Position numbers and translations under genes: made by a program. Below the pieces are notes generated by a model. That model searched no databases, was not told the origin of the DNA, and was given only the letters and a program-made list of their open reading frames with translations. A stretch of 64,000 nucleotides of DNA from Cristatella mucedo (Eukaryota > Bryozoa > Phylactolaemata > Cristatellidae), in contig WPIO01000001.1 in NCBI GenBank assembly GCA_009760855.2, positions 18,751,501 through 18,815,500 of the forward strand, given 5' to 3'. The first letter of the stretch is position 1. Each line of letters begins with the position of its first letter. Positions 11,385-23,255 of the stretch are shown here, one piece after another.

Positions 11385-11806
11385 AATCTAAATGTATCTT
11401 GGTCTGAAACTCCATAAAGCCACAAAGACGAAGTGGATGTTACGCAGAAGAGTTTCCTTAAGCTCACTCAGAGCGTAAGCGGCTTTCAGTAGGCTTGCGG
11501 TAGCCAACATAATTTATCTCATACAACAAAGAGAACGTGTGAAGCATGGCTGAGTCAGGAAGGCAGTTGAGGTAGTGAGTAGCATGGAGGTAGCAGCTTA
11601 GGACGGCTGGAAAAGATGTGCCACAGTCGGCAGCAGGAGGGTAGATGTCGATGACTTTTGGAAGTGAGTTCCACTGCCTAGGACCTGCAGAGCCAAAGCT
11701 TCTGTCATAAACGATCTTTAAGCGTATGAATGGAACGGCTAGTTTATTGTCCTTAGGGCATGAGGAGGCTGAAACTTGTGCAGCAACTCAGCTTGGTATA
11801 AAGGAT
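11385..11806 (-). mobile_element. LINE-B 3' fragment, decayed
   Basis: Aligns with the LINE-B 3' part at 24655-25100 through the terminal segment (TTACGCAGAAGAGTTT region) and the post-RT block (GAGTTCCACTGCCTAGGACC). Diverges at about 11806. Confidence 0.75.
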
Positions 11807-12085
11807 TTGGTTTCTCGGCACGATCGTTGAGCAGTCGGGATGAGCGTTTTATCTAGTGGTGCTAGCTTTAAGGGCAGTTGCCTGTAAAACTGCATCGCCA
11901 CTTGAGCCGTAGGCTGCAGAACCTCGGGCTTAAGAATCTTCTCTCTCGTGTGCAGCGTGAGCATTTTGGCCATTGCTAAGCAATTTAGACCTGCTGTTTC
12001 ACTACTTGGCATTTCTAGCAACAGCTGCTGATGAGCTTCTCGCGAGTGCATCCAGTACAGCCTAGCGGTGCTGCTTACACTACAG

Positions 12086-12298
12086 GTGAGATCTACGACG
12101 TCGCCGGTAGCTACGTCTGGCCGTTTGTCGTGCTCGGTATATCTATCGGCACCAGCGGAGCCATCTTGTACTTCCTGCCGTGCGTGACTCGCAGCAGAGG
12201 GTTGCCTGCGCGACGTCAAGATGGGCAAGAGAATTGGTGTAGCGCTGAAAGCGATCGAAGGCGTCGACGGTATGAACGAAGAGACGGTGACATTTTAA
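12086..12298 (+). CDS. Lone SLC16-like transporter terminal exon
   Basis: From a good acceptor (TTACACTACAG, AG at 12084-12085) the plus frame reads GEIYDVAGSYVWPFVVLG, then a hydrophobic run ending LYFLPC. This fits the last transmembrane helix of SLC16 monocarboxylate-type transporters, where the pattern G-x-(I/L)-Y-D-x-T-G-S-Y-x-x-x-F recurs (from memory). Exon phase would be 1. Beyond about 12190 the same frame runs on to 12369 into LINE-derived sequence, whereas a neighbouring frame reads KMGKRIGVALKAIEGVDG and stops at 12298, so a frameshift is possible. No upstream transporter exons were found. It may be the 3' exon of a gene to the left or a pseudogene fragment. Confidence 0.4.
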
Positions 12299-12830
12299 TG
12301 GTCGTAAAACAGCTTCACCTCTTAGAAGAGCAAATTTCTCTAATCCAGCCACGCGCTGGCGGGGGATAGTCCTATGGGTACCGGTTCGGTTTTATTGTCT
12401 TTTAGTTAAAGGCAATTGGCCCACATCTAGGATGTCTGCAAGGCAAATGTTCGGCTTTTTAATAGCTGCAACAGATTTTGATGCTTCAAACGAAAAATAT
12501 AGCTGAGTATCGTCAGCATAGAAGTGATAGCTAATCACATGGACCCGAGTCATTTTTTTCCGACGCTCAATAAAACGGAGAACAGCAAAGAACCGATAAT
12601 GGACCATAGTGGAATTTCGCATGTGACTAGTCTGGTCGATCGGGCTTGACCGCCAAACGACACGGATTGAACACGATCGGACAAGTATGATTTGAACCAC
12701 GTCAGCACGTCTTCTACCAAGCCTATCGTTGCTCTCAATCTTAAATTCGAGATGAACAGCCATTTTATGCGGTAGTGTTTCCGACCTAAACTTACAGCAT
12801 CGTGTGCTACTAGCAAGCTAAGAAATCGTT
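12299..12830 (-). mobile_element. LINE-B RT fragment, decayed
   Basis: Minus-strand pieces read YHFYADDTQLYFSFEASK (about 12450-12530), a preceding YLSDRVQSVSFGGQ block (about 12650-12710) and GLEKFALLRGEAVL (about 12305-12352), in the same order as the LINE-B copy at 5250-5640. Frameshifted and inactive. Confidence 0.75.
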
Positions 12831-13349
12831 TTAAACTTGATTTATGAGAAATATATTTTCAACAGATAAACATTTGATCTTAACACAGTCACATTTCACA
12901 AAATTGGAATCTATAGGGTGGAGCGCACGAGTGGGAGCATATACATACCCTGTGTGCACATGAGGCGACGGCCTTACAGACGGCAGTGGCGTACCGAAGG
13001 GGGCGGGACATCTGTCCCCAGCCGCTGGATCGGGGGGGGGGCCAAAATGGGTACCTATTACTTCTGAAAAACTTTTTTTTATATAAAATTTAGCGAAGTC
13101 TTCGCTAGATGTGATATAAACAATTTTGTCATATAAAAAGGGGTGCCATCGTTGTAGTTCGTCCCCGAGCTCGAACGCCAGGAACGCCTAGGAACTCTTT
13201 TAGGGACGCTGCTAGACCGAACGGCTGCAGGTAGGGCCGGTGAGTGGCAGGTGTCAGCTGTTCCTTATTTTAATTTACTTTTAAAATCTGCGCTGGTCGG
13301 TCGTAAGATAGAGGCGGGGTCTACGCCCAAGCGTTACACATGCCGGTGA
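12831..13349. other. No recognisable feature; short G-runs
   Basis: A stretch around 12984-13040 (CAGTGGCGTACCGAAGGGGG and a G10 run) resembles hAT-type transposon ends seen in animals, but no partner terminus was found. Confidence 0.3.
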
Positions 13350-13535
13350 GCTGTAATGGCTCACTAGGTAAGGCGGTTGCTTTTCACGACCTCGGTCCCG
13401 AGGTCGTGGGTTTGAATCCTGCGGTGGGCGATCCTTAATCACCACTGCAAGCGGTGGTGATAGCCGTAAAGGCTCTTCTGTCGCTATACAAAAAGAGGCT
13501 GTTAAATCAGCTAGTATTTTTTTCGCTCCAGACGC
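13350..13535 (+). mobile_element. SINE-T, tRNA-derived (plus copy)
   Basis: Begins with an RNA polymerase III head: A box TGGCTCACTAGG, B box GGTTTGAATCC about 50 bp later. A body (GGCGATCC, then TGGTGATAGCCGTAAAGGC) and a conserved 3' end (AGAGGCTGTTAAATCAGCTAG) with T-rich tail follow. Same family as copies at 23895, 35968, 39535, 40468 and 46722. Confidence 0.85.
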
Positions 13536-13540
13536 CCAGG

Positions 13541-13760
13541 CACCGGCCTCTTCAGACGGACTCTCTTCCTCTTCAGACGGACTCTCTTCCTCTTCTGGCC
13601 CCGCCGCCTTCCCAGATTTACTTCTGCCAGCATGACGACTCGTGGCCGTTGACTGACTGCGATTGGCATTGGAATCTGTCGAACTCTCGTAACCGTCGTC
13701 TGCCGTGTGCAACTGCTCACACAAGCCCAGCAACTCACCGCCAAACTGCTCGAAGGGGCA
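13541..13760 (-). CDS. Candidate acidic coding exon, unrecognised
   Basis: The minus strand is open from about 13760 down into the SINE at 13535. It reads EQFGGELLGLCEQLHTADDG, a Ser/Asn/Arg-rich stretch, then EEEESPSEEEESPSEE, an acidic motif duplicated by a 21-bp repeat (13551-13594). Composition looks coding, but there is no domain, no certain splice site and no ATG. The SINE 3' end abuts the frame, so if this was an exon the insertion changed its end. It may be chance. Confidence 0.3.
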
Positions 13761-16700
13761 TCAACTACAAGTGCGGCTTCCGATGCGAAAACTGATCTCG
13801 ACTGCTACGCCACCTTCACAATACATGTAGCGGCAGGGTGCTAGATCAGCCAGATTACGACCGATATCCATCATTCGCCGTCCTTAATCATAATGGCTAG
13901 GATCAGATCGAGCCACAATCCGCAGCAGCGTAAAAGCCAAAGCTGTATACTATGCAGTCGGCTGAGCTCCAGAAGTTGGTGCCTTGGCATTGGCTCAGAG
14001 TTTCGCTCTCGGCCGCTGACCCGTAGGAGAGTAAACGTGTGGCGCGGCCGCAGCTGATTACTTGCAACCCTCTGTCGCTGTCAAATAGAATTCTCTTGGC
14101 TACGGGCGTGGACTTGAATGTTAAGGTGTGGGCGCTCTTCGTCGCGGCCAGTGTTTCGCTATAATCGGCATACCTGCATGCATCAGTGCTGCACCAGCAC
14201 GCCGCTAGCCAAATCACGTTCCAAAGCTCGGGGTTTCACCTCAGGGCTTCGCCGTACGTCGTTCGCCACTGAGACTAGCATAGCTGCGATCGCTGTTTTG
14301 GACCGAGTTGATTTAGGACGTTGAAGTCGCTTCACACCGATTGTAACACATATACAAGCTTCATTTTCCACAGCGCCATTTTTCAAGCATCATTTCATGT
14401 GTATAACAATTTTTGTTGCAGCAGAGTGACTGTTAAGCTTTAAGTCGGCGATAAGCACTCATTCCGCTTTAGAAATTGAGCCTCCACTGATTGCACAGTT
14501 TGAGTTAAGTCGAGTGCGCAAATCGGTCTCTCGAAGAAGTATCGGTAGAAAGTCGATGGTTCTTCGATTGCTATTCGACAGTCCCGTGCGAGCAGCAGTC
14601 GAAAGTTTTGTTCTCAAGACTTAATCAGTATGTTAACTCTGTGAAATTAACCGAGTGACTAACTTTTCTTCCATTGTCCTACACTGGAGCATGACTTTCG
14701 ATACTAGCAAATTTAGGCTCGTGACGACGGCTTTCACACACGGATAGGCAATAGAAGCTAGCAAAGCTGCACGAGGCTGAGAGCTGGCTTCTATGTGTAG
14801 CTGGAGCTGCAGCCATTCTTGAAGTAAATGAATAAAGAGGCTCCGAGGGATCCGAGGTGGGAATGCAAAGCTCCCAAAGCTCGTAAAAAAATGCGGCCTA
14901 CGAGATCTCCGGCGCAAGGCACTCGGACTTGTATAAGTGGTAACATCGCACGCGCTAGCCTTCATATTTAGGCGTCACTTTACGGTAGTAGCACAACTAT
15001 CATTGAATGCTGTAGGCATGTAGCGTAGATTCCAAGTTCACGACAATGTAAAGTTTCGCTGCAAAATATATAGTAACTGCTATGGTGGTCAAATTAAGTC
15101 ACCCTTGCACCAGTTACAGTTGGTAGGCCCTTACCAGTAACATTTCAATGCTATCACTAAATTTTTCCCTTCTATCTGCGACTAGTGAAATTCTTCAACC
15201 AGCAGTGGGCCGAGGTGCAGTCTTAGACCAGGTCCAGAGGCACGGGGGCCACTAATGGGGCTATCATTCAAAACTCTTGAAGGCCATCTGGCAGCAACAA
15301 GCAGCCAAGAACGCTCCCTTTAGCCCTCCCGCAGGAAGCCCTTATGAGTTTGGTATACGTCTTGCCCAAGTGGTGCATCGTGGCCTGAAAGAAATTCAGT
15401 CTTTAGACTAAGGCAAGCAAGCAGCGACGATTGCCTTCTAGGTGTTGCAGGTATCCCTTTATTGTCATTATGTCAGGAGAACGTCAGAGTGTCTCCATAA
15501 TTATCCTTCACTGTTCAAGAAAAATAAGATCTGCCGAGCAGGAAACTAGTGGAACGTTGCAGCCTGCACTCATCGGGAGTTGCGTTGCATGACCGCAGCG
15601 CTAGTTTTTTATGAAAGCATGCATATTAATACAGCTGCAAGTATTATTTCGAAGCATGGCACGAAGAAAAGCCCGGATATGCTGCGTTTTCTATGTATGA
15701 CACACAATAATTTGCGTCAAGCACTTCAAGATGTCACGATTATTCAAACACCTCAAGTAGCATGATAACTCTTGACATGCTGGCTGGCTAACTAAAATTG
15801 TGGCCACGAGTATCGAATCAAAATACTGGAGCATGCACGAAATATCCTTAGTGTCCTAATCAGCTTCGGTAAAAATACTCAAGGACTAACACAAACCGAA
15901 CAGCAAGTTAAAAGACCGTTCCTCAAGGACGAACTCTCATCATGAAGAGCCAGCTTTTGAGAAGATGGCATGTGCCATTTTATGTCAAGTTTGTACCGTA
16001 TCAATGGTATGAACTCCAAAAAACCCAAAGAGACAGCGTCGCAGCTACTCAGCAGAGTCTTCTCTCGAACCCTCACAGCCTGAGGGATTTTTTGAGTGCG
16101 TTTGCGACCATCAACATTTTTTCTAAAAGAAAATATCAAATTAGATTGGGCAGTTAAAGCGGAAATGTAATTTTCGCAATGCAGAAATAAGTAGCAGCAA
16201 TGAGTAGCTTCGTAAATGTAAGGTATTTTGGCAAATTTATTGCACAGGAAAAGTGGAGAGCAAACTCCTCGCTTTCAGAGATGCAGAGCCGAGGCATATG
16301 TCAACCACTACCTTGAAGCAGGTGGGAGGAAATCTACGCATTGACATGAGAGACCTAGTAATACGAGAAGCAACTCTGATACCGCAGAGAACCTCTGCCA
16401 GGTAAGGATCGGCCTGGCTGTGGACATCTTAGAAGATGAACGCAAGAGACTAGCCTGAACCCATTTTTTTTAGCCATGAGCTTGAGTGGCAACTGCTAGG
16501 GCCACGTGTTTCTATTAGCTTTGTAACACGCACAAAGGTGAGTCACTTGGATCAAGTACCTTGAGTATGGGTCTGCGAGCCCCATCGACCGATGGCTTGG
16601 TAAAGGAAAAACTCCTGCAGCTACAGTGGCGTCTGCTGCTGTGGCTTATTTCGATGATTCATAGATGGCTTGTGCAGCTTATTGAGAGACGGGCTAGCGT

Positions 16701-17215
16701 CCAACTAGCATTAGGCATGCTTCGCTGGACGCTAAGGTTCATAGTCTGAGACAGCGGCCTCTGGGTAGCAGCGAAAGAATTCACTGACGCACCTTAACCT
16801 GAGTCGCGATCCAGATACAGGCGGCCACGCGGCGTCTGGCGGTACAGCTTGAGATACACCGTCTGAATCAATTTCTCGTGTAAGGCTTCTGCATCTCGGA
16901 TTTTGCCGCTATTGTATGCATCAGTACCAAGTCTAGGGTGCTGGCTGGAGTGTCTATTGTAACAAGTGATGCAGTACGAAGTATACAGCAAAAGAACAAA
17001 TTCGTCCCCAACGCTTGTCCGCCCAAATGCATCAAGTTGAGCTAACAAACAAACTTCTAACAAAACTTCTCACAAACTAACAAACTTCCATTGTATGAAT
17101 CCCTGTCTACTTTTATGGGTACCTTCGAGTCGAACATTTCGCTTCCCTTAGAGGCAAGCTTTTGGAGCTTTCGAGACAGACATCGATATCAGTCAGGCTG
17201 AGCGAAGAGTGACAG
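13761..17215. other. No recognisable feature
   Basis: About 3.4 kb without supported genes. Short frames at 13903-14386 and 14633-14965 lack domains or splice signals I trust. Confidence 0.35.
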
Positions 17216-17221
17216 AGGGAG

Positions 17222-17306
<85 letters not shown>
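17216..17306. repeat. (GA)n microsatellite
   Basis: Roughly 40 GA dinucleotides. Confidence 0.97.
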
Positions 17307-17308
<2 letters not shown>

Positions 17309-17534
17309 AGCGATTCACTTTTACTCTCGTGAACTCCCGGGTGGCCGTGTAAGGCAATTCAACTTCTAAAGTATCCGTGATCATTTTCGCGAAACATTCA
17401 GTAAGTGTAAAATTTAAAATCAGTAGATATTGCACCGATGTAGTACGGTTATATGGTTATTTATCTAGATGATTTGAAACGTGGGCTCTGGATCCCTTAA
17501 GTCCGGGAAATCAGCAGCCATCCCGACCCGGAGC

Positions 17535-17830
17535 AGCAGCCTGAGGCGTTTCGCCCCCACGAGATCCCAGTCTGAGGCTCGCCATCACCCTCTCGAATCA
17601 GCAGCATGACGCCCCCATCCGCAGCCGATCTCAGCCTGAGGTTCGCCAATCCCCCGTCCGAGCCCAGCGAGGGGCTTGCCATTTAGCCCCCAAGCTCAGC
17701 CTGAGGCTCACCCATCCGTATCCGAGCCCAGATTGGGGCTTGTCATTCCCACTTGACCACGACCCAAGGTTTGCCAGCCCTACCCAACCGCCCAACCCAG
17801 CCGCAGGCTTGCCATCCGGTTCTGGTCCAC
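17535..17830. repeat. Degenerate ~32-bp minisatellite, about 9 units
   Basis: A core resembling CTGAGGCTYGCCATCCC recurs at about 17541, 17572, 17606, 17636, 17668, 17701, 17732, 17765 and 17801, spacing 30-36 bp. Units are C-rich and strongly diverged, so the array is old. Confidence 0.7.
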
Positions 17831-18104
17831 TGCCATCTTGGTCTGCGTTAAAAGAAAAATGAAACGAATTTCTCGTAGACTCAAAAGCCTCGTTTCTATG
17901 GTGACAAAAGAAATTAAGATGTTGAATTTAGTTTAGAGCAAGCAATGCAAGATTGCCTGCAGTACGACTGTCACCCTCGACTCGACCTGGGACGAGAAGT
18001 GCAAGGGCGGAGACCAGCGGGATGAGACAAGGCAGATATCATCGCCAACATGCTGCACTGCCTATTACCTAATAAGCATTAGTGTGCATATGAAAGCTGA
18101 ATAT

Positions 18105-18589
18105 TGATAATAATAATAATGCACTCGATAAAGCGCCTTCAGAAGACTCAATCTTTTTTAGGCGCTTTAAATTTGCTGTAAAGGAAGCACGATCGAGTGG
18201 TGAGCGGCGTCATGCTTGATAAACAACACGCATAACATGGTTAAGGGTGACATGCACAGGGTCGGCATGCAAGTTTAGTTAGGGGCAGCGCGCACAGTGT
18301 CAGCACGCGTAAGCACATTAAGAACGAATCTCAGGGACCTACGAAATGCTGTCATAAATATTGCGTTTTTAACTTCTTTTTAAATGTGGTCAAGTCAGGG
18401 GATGTCGGGACGGTAGTCGGGAGTGAGTTCCAGGCTTTGGGAGCATGCGAATTAAAGGCATGATCTCCAAAGGATTTGAGGTTTGTACGAGGTATAGGTA
18501 AACAGTTTGATTCCGAAAAGCAGGTGGTACGATGCTTGGCCTAGTGGGGAGTAGATCTGATAGGTAGGCAGGAGCCAAAGAATGAAGGG
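18105..18589 (-). mobile_element. LINE-A older copy, 3' half (interrupted)
   Basis: Reverse-orientation LINE-A starting with an (ATT)n tail at the left and the 3' UTR, then the C-terminal coding part. It stops at 18589 at the insertion site of a second LINE-A and continues at 19204. Confidence 0.9.
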
Positions 18590-19203
18590 GCTTGTCTGTC
18601 GTGAGCGTCGCAGTTGCCACATTACTCCACTTCTCGCCGACCTGCACTGGTTACCAGTCAAGCAACGGATTGACTTCAAGGTTTTGTCGCTCACTTTTAG
18701 GTCTCTTCATTCTATGGCTCCAGCCTATCTTTCAGAGATACTACCCCATCAGGCAAAGCATCGTACCACTCGCTTTTCGGAATCCAACAGTCTAGAAATA
18801 CCTCGTACAAACCTTAAATCCTTTGGAGACCGTGCATTTAGCTCGTATGCTCCCACAGCCTGGAACTCCCTCCCGACCTGCATCAGAACATCCCCTGACC
18901 TGACCACATTTAAAAGAAACTTAAAAACATACCTATTTAGGACAGCATTTAGTGGGTCCTTGTGATTCGTCCTCGATGTGCTTATGCGTGCTGACACTGT
19001 TCATGCTGCCACTAACCACATTTGCATGCTGACCCAGTGCATGTAACCCCTAACCATGTTATTCATTTTGTTTGTTTTTCAAGCATGATTTTACTTACTA
19101 TTCTATTGCGTATCACTTTGCAGCAAATGTAAAGCGCCTAGAAAGAGATTAAGTTCTCTTAGGGCACTTTATCAAGTGCAATATTATTATTATTATTATT
19201 ATT
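18590..19203 (+). mobile_element. LINE-A insertion nested in LINE-A, 5-bp TSD
   Basis: A 5'-truncated LINE-A beginning inside the ARLVCRERR coding region (18590) and ending with stem-loop and (ATT)n at 19203. The last coding frame (18582-18965) is intact to its stop (RTAFSGSL). AAGGG flanks it at 18585-18589 and 19204-19208. Removing the insert plus one AAGGG restores a continuous minus-strand LINE-A matching 28731-28755. Confidence 0.92.
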
Positions 19204-19508
19204 AAGGGACCTAAAAGTGAGCGACAAAACTTTGAAGTCGATCCACTGCTTGACTGGTAGCCAGTGCAAGTGGGCGAGAAGTAGTGTGATGTGGCAACTG
19301 CGACGCTCACGATAGGCAAACCTAGATGCCGAGTTGTGCACCAGGTGTATGAGCCTGATTTCGCATGCCTGTAGACCAGGGAGCAGTGAGTTACAGAAGT
19401 CAAAACGGGATGTCACAAATGCCTTGACCAACTTAGATGCGGTGTCGCTGTCTAAACGTGCCAGAATTTTAGCTATTTCATGTAGCTGAAAGTAGGCACT
19501 CTTGAATG
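19204..19508 (-). mobile_element. LINE-A older copy, 5' portion (continued)
   Basis: Resumes the minus-strand copy broken at 18589, encoding SRFAYRERRSCHITLLLAHL and the LHWLPVKQ block at 19159-19431. Diverges at about 19508. Confidence 0.88.
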
Positions 19509-20039
19509 AAAATGCATTCGGACTTCTTAAATAATTGGGCTGAATCTTTCAAGTGTGTTCAATCTAGACCTTTCCAAAGCCAGTAAATCACAACTGCAAT
19601 AAAAATAATAATAAAGTGCCTTTTGTATACGGTCCCAATTAGCGAATTTTCAATCTAGCCAATTAAAAATAGTTGCAAGAGATGCTATAACCAAGAGTTA
19701 ATGACATGTAAAATGTCTTGCTAAGATTATTATGCGAAAACTTACAAGTATCATGCTCGGACAAGTATGCAAAAGAACTTGTGAACCGGCTTTTTCGTAG
19801 GAACTCTAGTTGGAAAAATGCACTAAATATTCTATGCTAACACGAACTAATTCGTCGTTCGATGAAACTTAAAATATGCAAAGTAGGTGGTGACAGAAGA
19901 CTGAGGGAAGCTCCAGAGTTTCAGTGTGCCAGAACCGAAGACCAAAACCAAGAGAAGATTTCAATTTAGTGCAATGAAAAGCGATATGAATTGACGCCAA
20001 GGAGCTTGTGATGCAAGACCATATTACGGAGGAACAAGG
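19509..20039. other. No recognisable feature
   Basis: No gene or repeat supported. Confidence 0.35.
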
Positions 20040-20310
20040 AGATTGGATTGGTTAGACTGATGCAAGCGATCTGTAAGCCAGAGAGAGAATGTTGAGGTCG
20101 GTTTGATGCTTGATAGGGAGCCACTGAAGATCAAGTTGAGGTGATATGATTTGGCAGTTTCTCCACCGACGACGACGGAGCAGACGAACCGCAAAGTTAT
20201 GTACAAGATGCAGACGACAGAGCAGACAAGCCGCCGAGTTTGGCACGAGATGCAGACGAGTAAGCGCACGGTCGTGAATAAAGATAACTGCAGCATTGTA
20301 GGTGCTATCT
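20040..20310 (-). mobile_element. LINE-C fragment (third CR1/L2-type lineage)
   Basis: The minus strand encodes HNFAVRLL, then LDLQWLPIKHQTDLNILSLA, the post-RT motif of CR1/L2-type LINEs. The nucleotide sequence differs clearly from LINE-A and LINE-B, so it is a separate family. Confidence 0.65.
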
Positions 20311-21721
20311 CATAAACGCTCGACCTACTTTGGCTGTTGTACTCGTGTCTAAGCAGGCCTGGAAAGATCTGACGAACTGATGTAATTTAGTTTTTTAGCT
20401 GATGGACTAGCACGGGATATTAGAACTTTCGTAGCCAGAGCTGAGCAACTGCCACTCGATTGTCGAGAGACCAGACCAGGAACTGCAAGTTGGTTTCCTT
20501 AGACCTTTTTCTTTCAATGACAAAGATATCTACTGCCAGTGGTCGATTAAGTAACCGGCTAGATTATCGATTCACAGTTATCTCTCGTTTCAACTAATCC
20601 TAAGTATTTTTTCATTGACTCTGAGAGCAGCAAAGCCAAAACGCAGACTCCTTTAGATTTGCAATACCCAGTGTTGTGTCATGGTTGCTATACAAGCGTT
20701 GAAGCAGAGAGCATCTGAAAAAAACAGTTACCTTACACACTTTGCCAATCAAAGTAACTGATACACGGTAAATGAGCTATTTAAAATTATCCACCTATCC
20801 AAATGATACAGAAAGTGCATGTTGACCGCTATTTACAAGTCTTCCAGCATGATTAGAACTCAAGTTGATCTCATGCTCAAAATTCAACCCCAGGCCACAT
20901 CAAGGATCGTTATGCAGAGATGGCCCGTAGATGAGAGAGACGACCACGGTATTGCAGATGTTATAAAACCAAAGAATGCGTTAATCTAAAAAAGAATCTA
21001 TTTTTCCTGGAAATTAAAGCTTAATCTATTCTCGCTCCATTAGACGAAGCATCTAAAGTAATAGCTTTTTACTCTCTCAGACTCCTTGGGTGAGAGAGCA
21101 CTCGCCAGCTCACTCTACCACTCGACCGTTTTAAAATATGTCCGCCATTGATCTAATTGCTTTGGAGGTTCCCCGATTACGGATTGGCTTTCTAGACTTG
21201 CTTCTCCTGATGATATAGAAAGAACCTCCGATGGAAGCTATTGAACCTCTTAACACGAGTCCGAATTCAACTAATAACTGATTTAAGGAAATGGTTAAAA
21301 TCCGTATGGCAGACGTGATAAGGAGCAGCCAACCAGTGCCGGTTGAGTAGCGCTTGAGAGAGTGACAGTTATCTCCCTATGCTCCCACGCTGCCACGAAG
21401 TTATTCGGCCGGCGTTTAATAAAATTGTGTGTACACTCGCTCGGTATTTCTCACCAGATTTAAACCGATGGCACAATCACTAGTATGGCTGTGTCGCAGC
21501 ATGCAGCCAACTTAAATCCCGGTAGAAAATAAATTCTGCAAAATTTTTCTAATTGCAGTCAACTGTTGATAATAATCTCTCAAGGGCAGTGAATCTGGCG
21601 ATAAAACATTTGGCCGAACGTGACACTCTGAAGCTCCTATTGAAGTGCCATTTCCATGACTTACAACGTAGATAGAGTTCCGTTATGTCCACGAAGAAGA
21701 ATGCTGTAAGTCACTAGGGTT
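20311..21721. other. No recognisable feature
   Basis: Around 21085-21135 the minus strand shows a tRNA-like A-box segment (GTCGAGTGGTAGAG) without a convincing B box. Nothing else supported. Confidence 0.3.
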
Positions 21722-21920
21722 TGACATATGAAATCCCCTGACTTGGAAACATTTAAAAAAAATAAAAATTTACCTATCGCTCACAGCATTTTCTTGTGCA
21801 TGTCAATTTCCTTGTGCACGCCTGCACGTCCTGCCACTGGGCACGGTATCACTAACCAATGAACATGCTTTCATTCTAACATATCTAAAGTGCCAATGAA
21901 GAAAATTAATTAGCGTATAT
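21722..21920 (+). mobile_element. LINE-A 3' fragment, decayed
   Basis: Matches the LINE-A coding end (CCCCTGACTTGGAAACATTTAA) and part of its 3' UTR, without the tail. Confidence 0.65.
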
Positions 21921-22204
21921 AATAGTGTATACAATATAACAAGGAGTGCTGTGTAAACTGTTAACTCTTATCGTTATTGTTAAGGCTGATCACATTTCCG
22001 CCGCGCTTAAGCTACGGGAAACCATTACTGACCCTGCCCGGGCTGCACGTCATTTAATAGCTTAGAGAAAGATGGAGACGTTATTTTGCTCACTAGGCAG
22101 TGTGTCACACCCATACGCGGTTTTGTAATAGAAGCCTGGATGCACGCATATTTTGATTGATCGAAGCTAGAAGAAATGAAATTTTCATATAATACAAGAT
22201 AACA

Positions 22205-22232
22205 TAATATAATATAATATTATATTATATTA
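22205..22232. repeat. Perfect 28-bp AT palindrome
   Basis: TAATAT-based sequence that is exactly self-complementary over 28 bp with no loop spacer. It could extrude as a cruciform. Confidence 0.9.
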
Positions 22233-23084
22233 AAAGAGCTGTGGAACGGGGTCAGGTACGAAAATGCTGGCACACGCTGCTGCGAATCAGGCTTACGTTC
22301 GTCCATGGGGCTTAACTCTCTCAGTCTCTGGGACAGTCTACCGCAGCCTGCAAGCTCTTGTGGCTAATAAAAAACACACAACCAAGCATGAGCGAAGCTT
22401 GGTTACTAGATGCTTAGAATGGACCACCGTACGCTGCAGTCTTGTCAAAATGGCTGAGCTATAATAATAATATTAATACTAAGTAGGTTAACTGATTCAA
22501 CATTTTCATGTATATAGCGGCAAAAGAACCATGACGGCTATCACGTATTGCATATCGATATTTCAGTGGGCAATACGAGCGGATCACCGACTGCATGAGT
22601 CACGTGGACCACGAAGCGTATGGTCAAGTACGAGCACCTCACCCCTCGGCCGCGAAGATATTTAAAAATCCATTAAAATTGTTGAATTGGGAGCGAAATA
22701 TTTTTGGTTCTTCATGACCATTTCAGTGAAGTCATCCCGTGGACTTCCAGTTAAAAGCGAGGCTGCATCTAGGGCCACACCCCTTACTGCCCTGGCTGGC
22801 GAGCTGCTACCGGCGGAAACCCGACCGAAGAAATTATTTCATTGTTTCCATGTGCACCGCGGCATGTCGCATTTGTAAGTATAAGTGCATGCAGGCAGGT
22901 ATTCTGCAGCGTTATTTGTTCTGGCAATACTCACAGGTCACGTGAGACCTGTAGGCAGCGGTGGAGCCAGGGTAAGGGCAGGGAGCATCTGCCCTACCCC
23001 CTTGACGACGGGGCAGCGACCTGGGCTGCCCGCTATTCCTAGCCCCTCCCCCGACTATCATCACGCACGGACACATGCTTTCTC
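22233..23084. other. No recognised gene; possible transposon end near 22957
   Basis: GGTGGAGCCAGGGTAAGGGC at about 22962 resembles the termini of some animal hAT elements. No matching second end found. Confidence 0.25.
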
Positions 23085-23255
23085 TCCCAGTTCTCTCCCT
23101 GTCTCTCTCTCTCTCCTCCTCTCTGTCCCCACTCTCTCTCCCTCTCTCGCTGCCTAGATTTCCTTCTCCTTATTGCTCTGTCCCTCTCAGTATCACTCTC
23201 TCTTCCCTCCTCAACTTTTCTTTCAGTTTCAGTTTTCAGTTGCCTTCTTATTTTG
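23085..23255. repeat. Pyrimidine-rich tract
   Basis: C/T-dominated low-complexity stretch (CTCTCTCC-type units). Ser/Leu and Arg/Glu frames on the two strands are artefacts. Confidence 0.85.

Noticed and set aside
12031-12085. ATG at 12031 as start of the SLC16-like frame
   Set aside because: The upstream residues do not continue the family and a splice acceptor ends at 12085, where similarity begins.
18105-19508. Inverted LINE-A pair as twin priming
   Set aside because: Both arms have their own 3' tails and AAGGG flanks the inner copy, so nested insertion explains it better.
22955-23055. Transposon end GGTGGAGCCAGGG
   Set aside because: No opposite terminus or target duplication found; likeness rests on memory of short ends.
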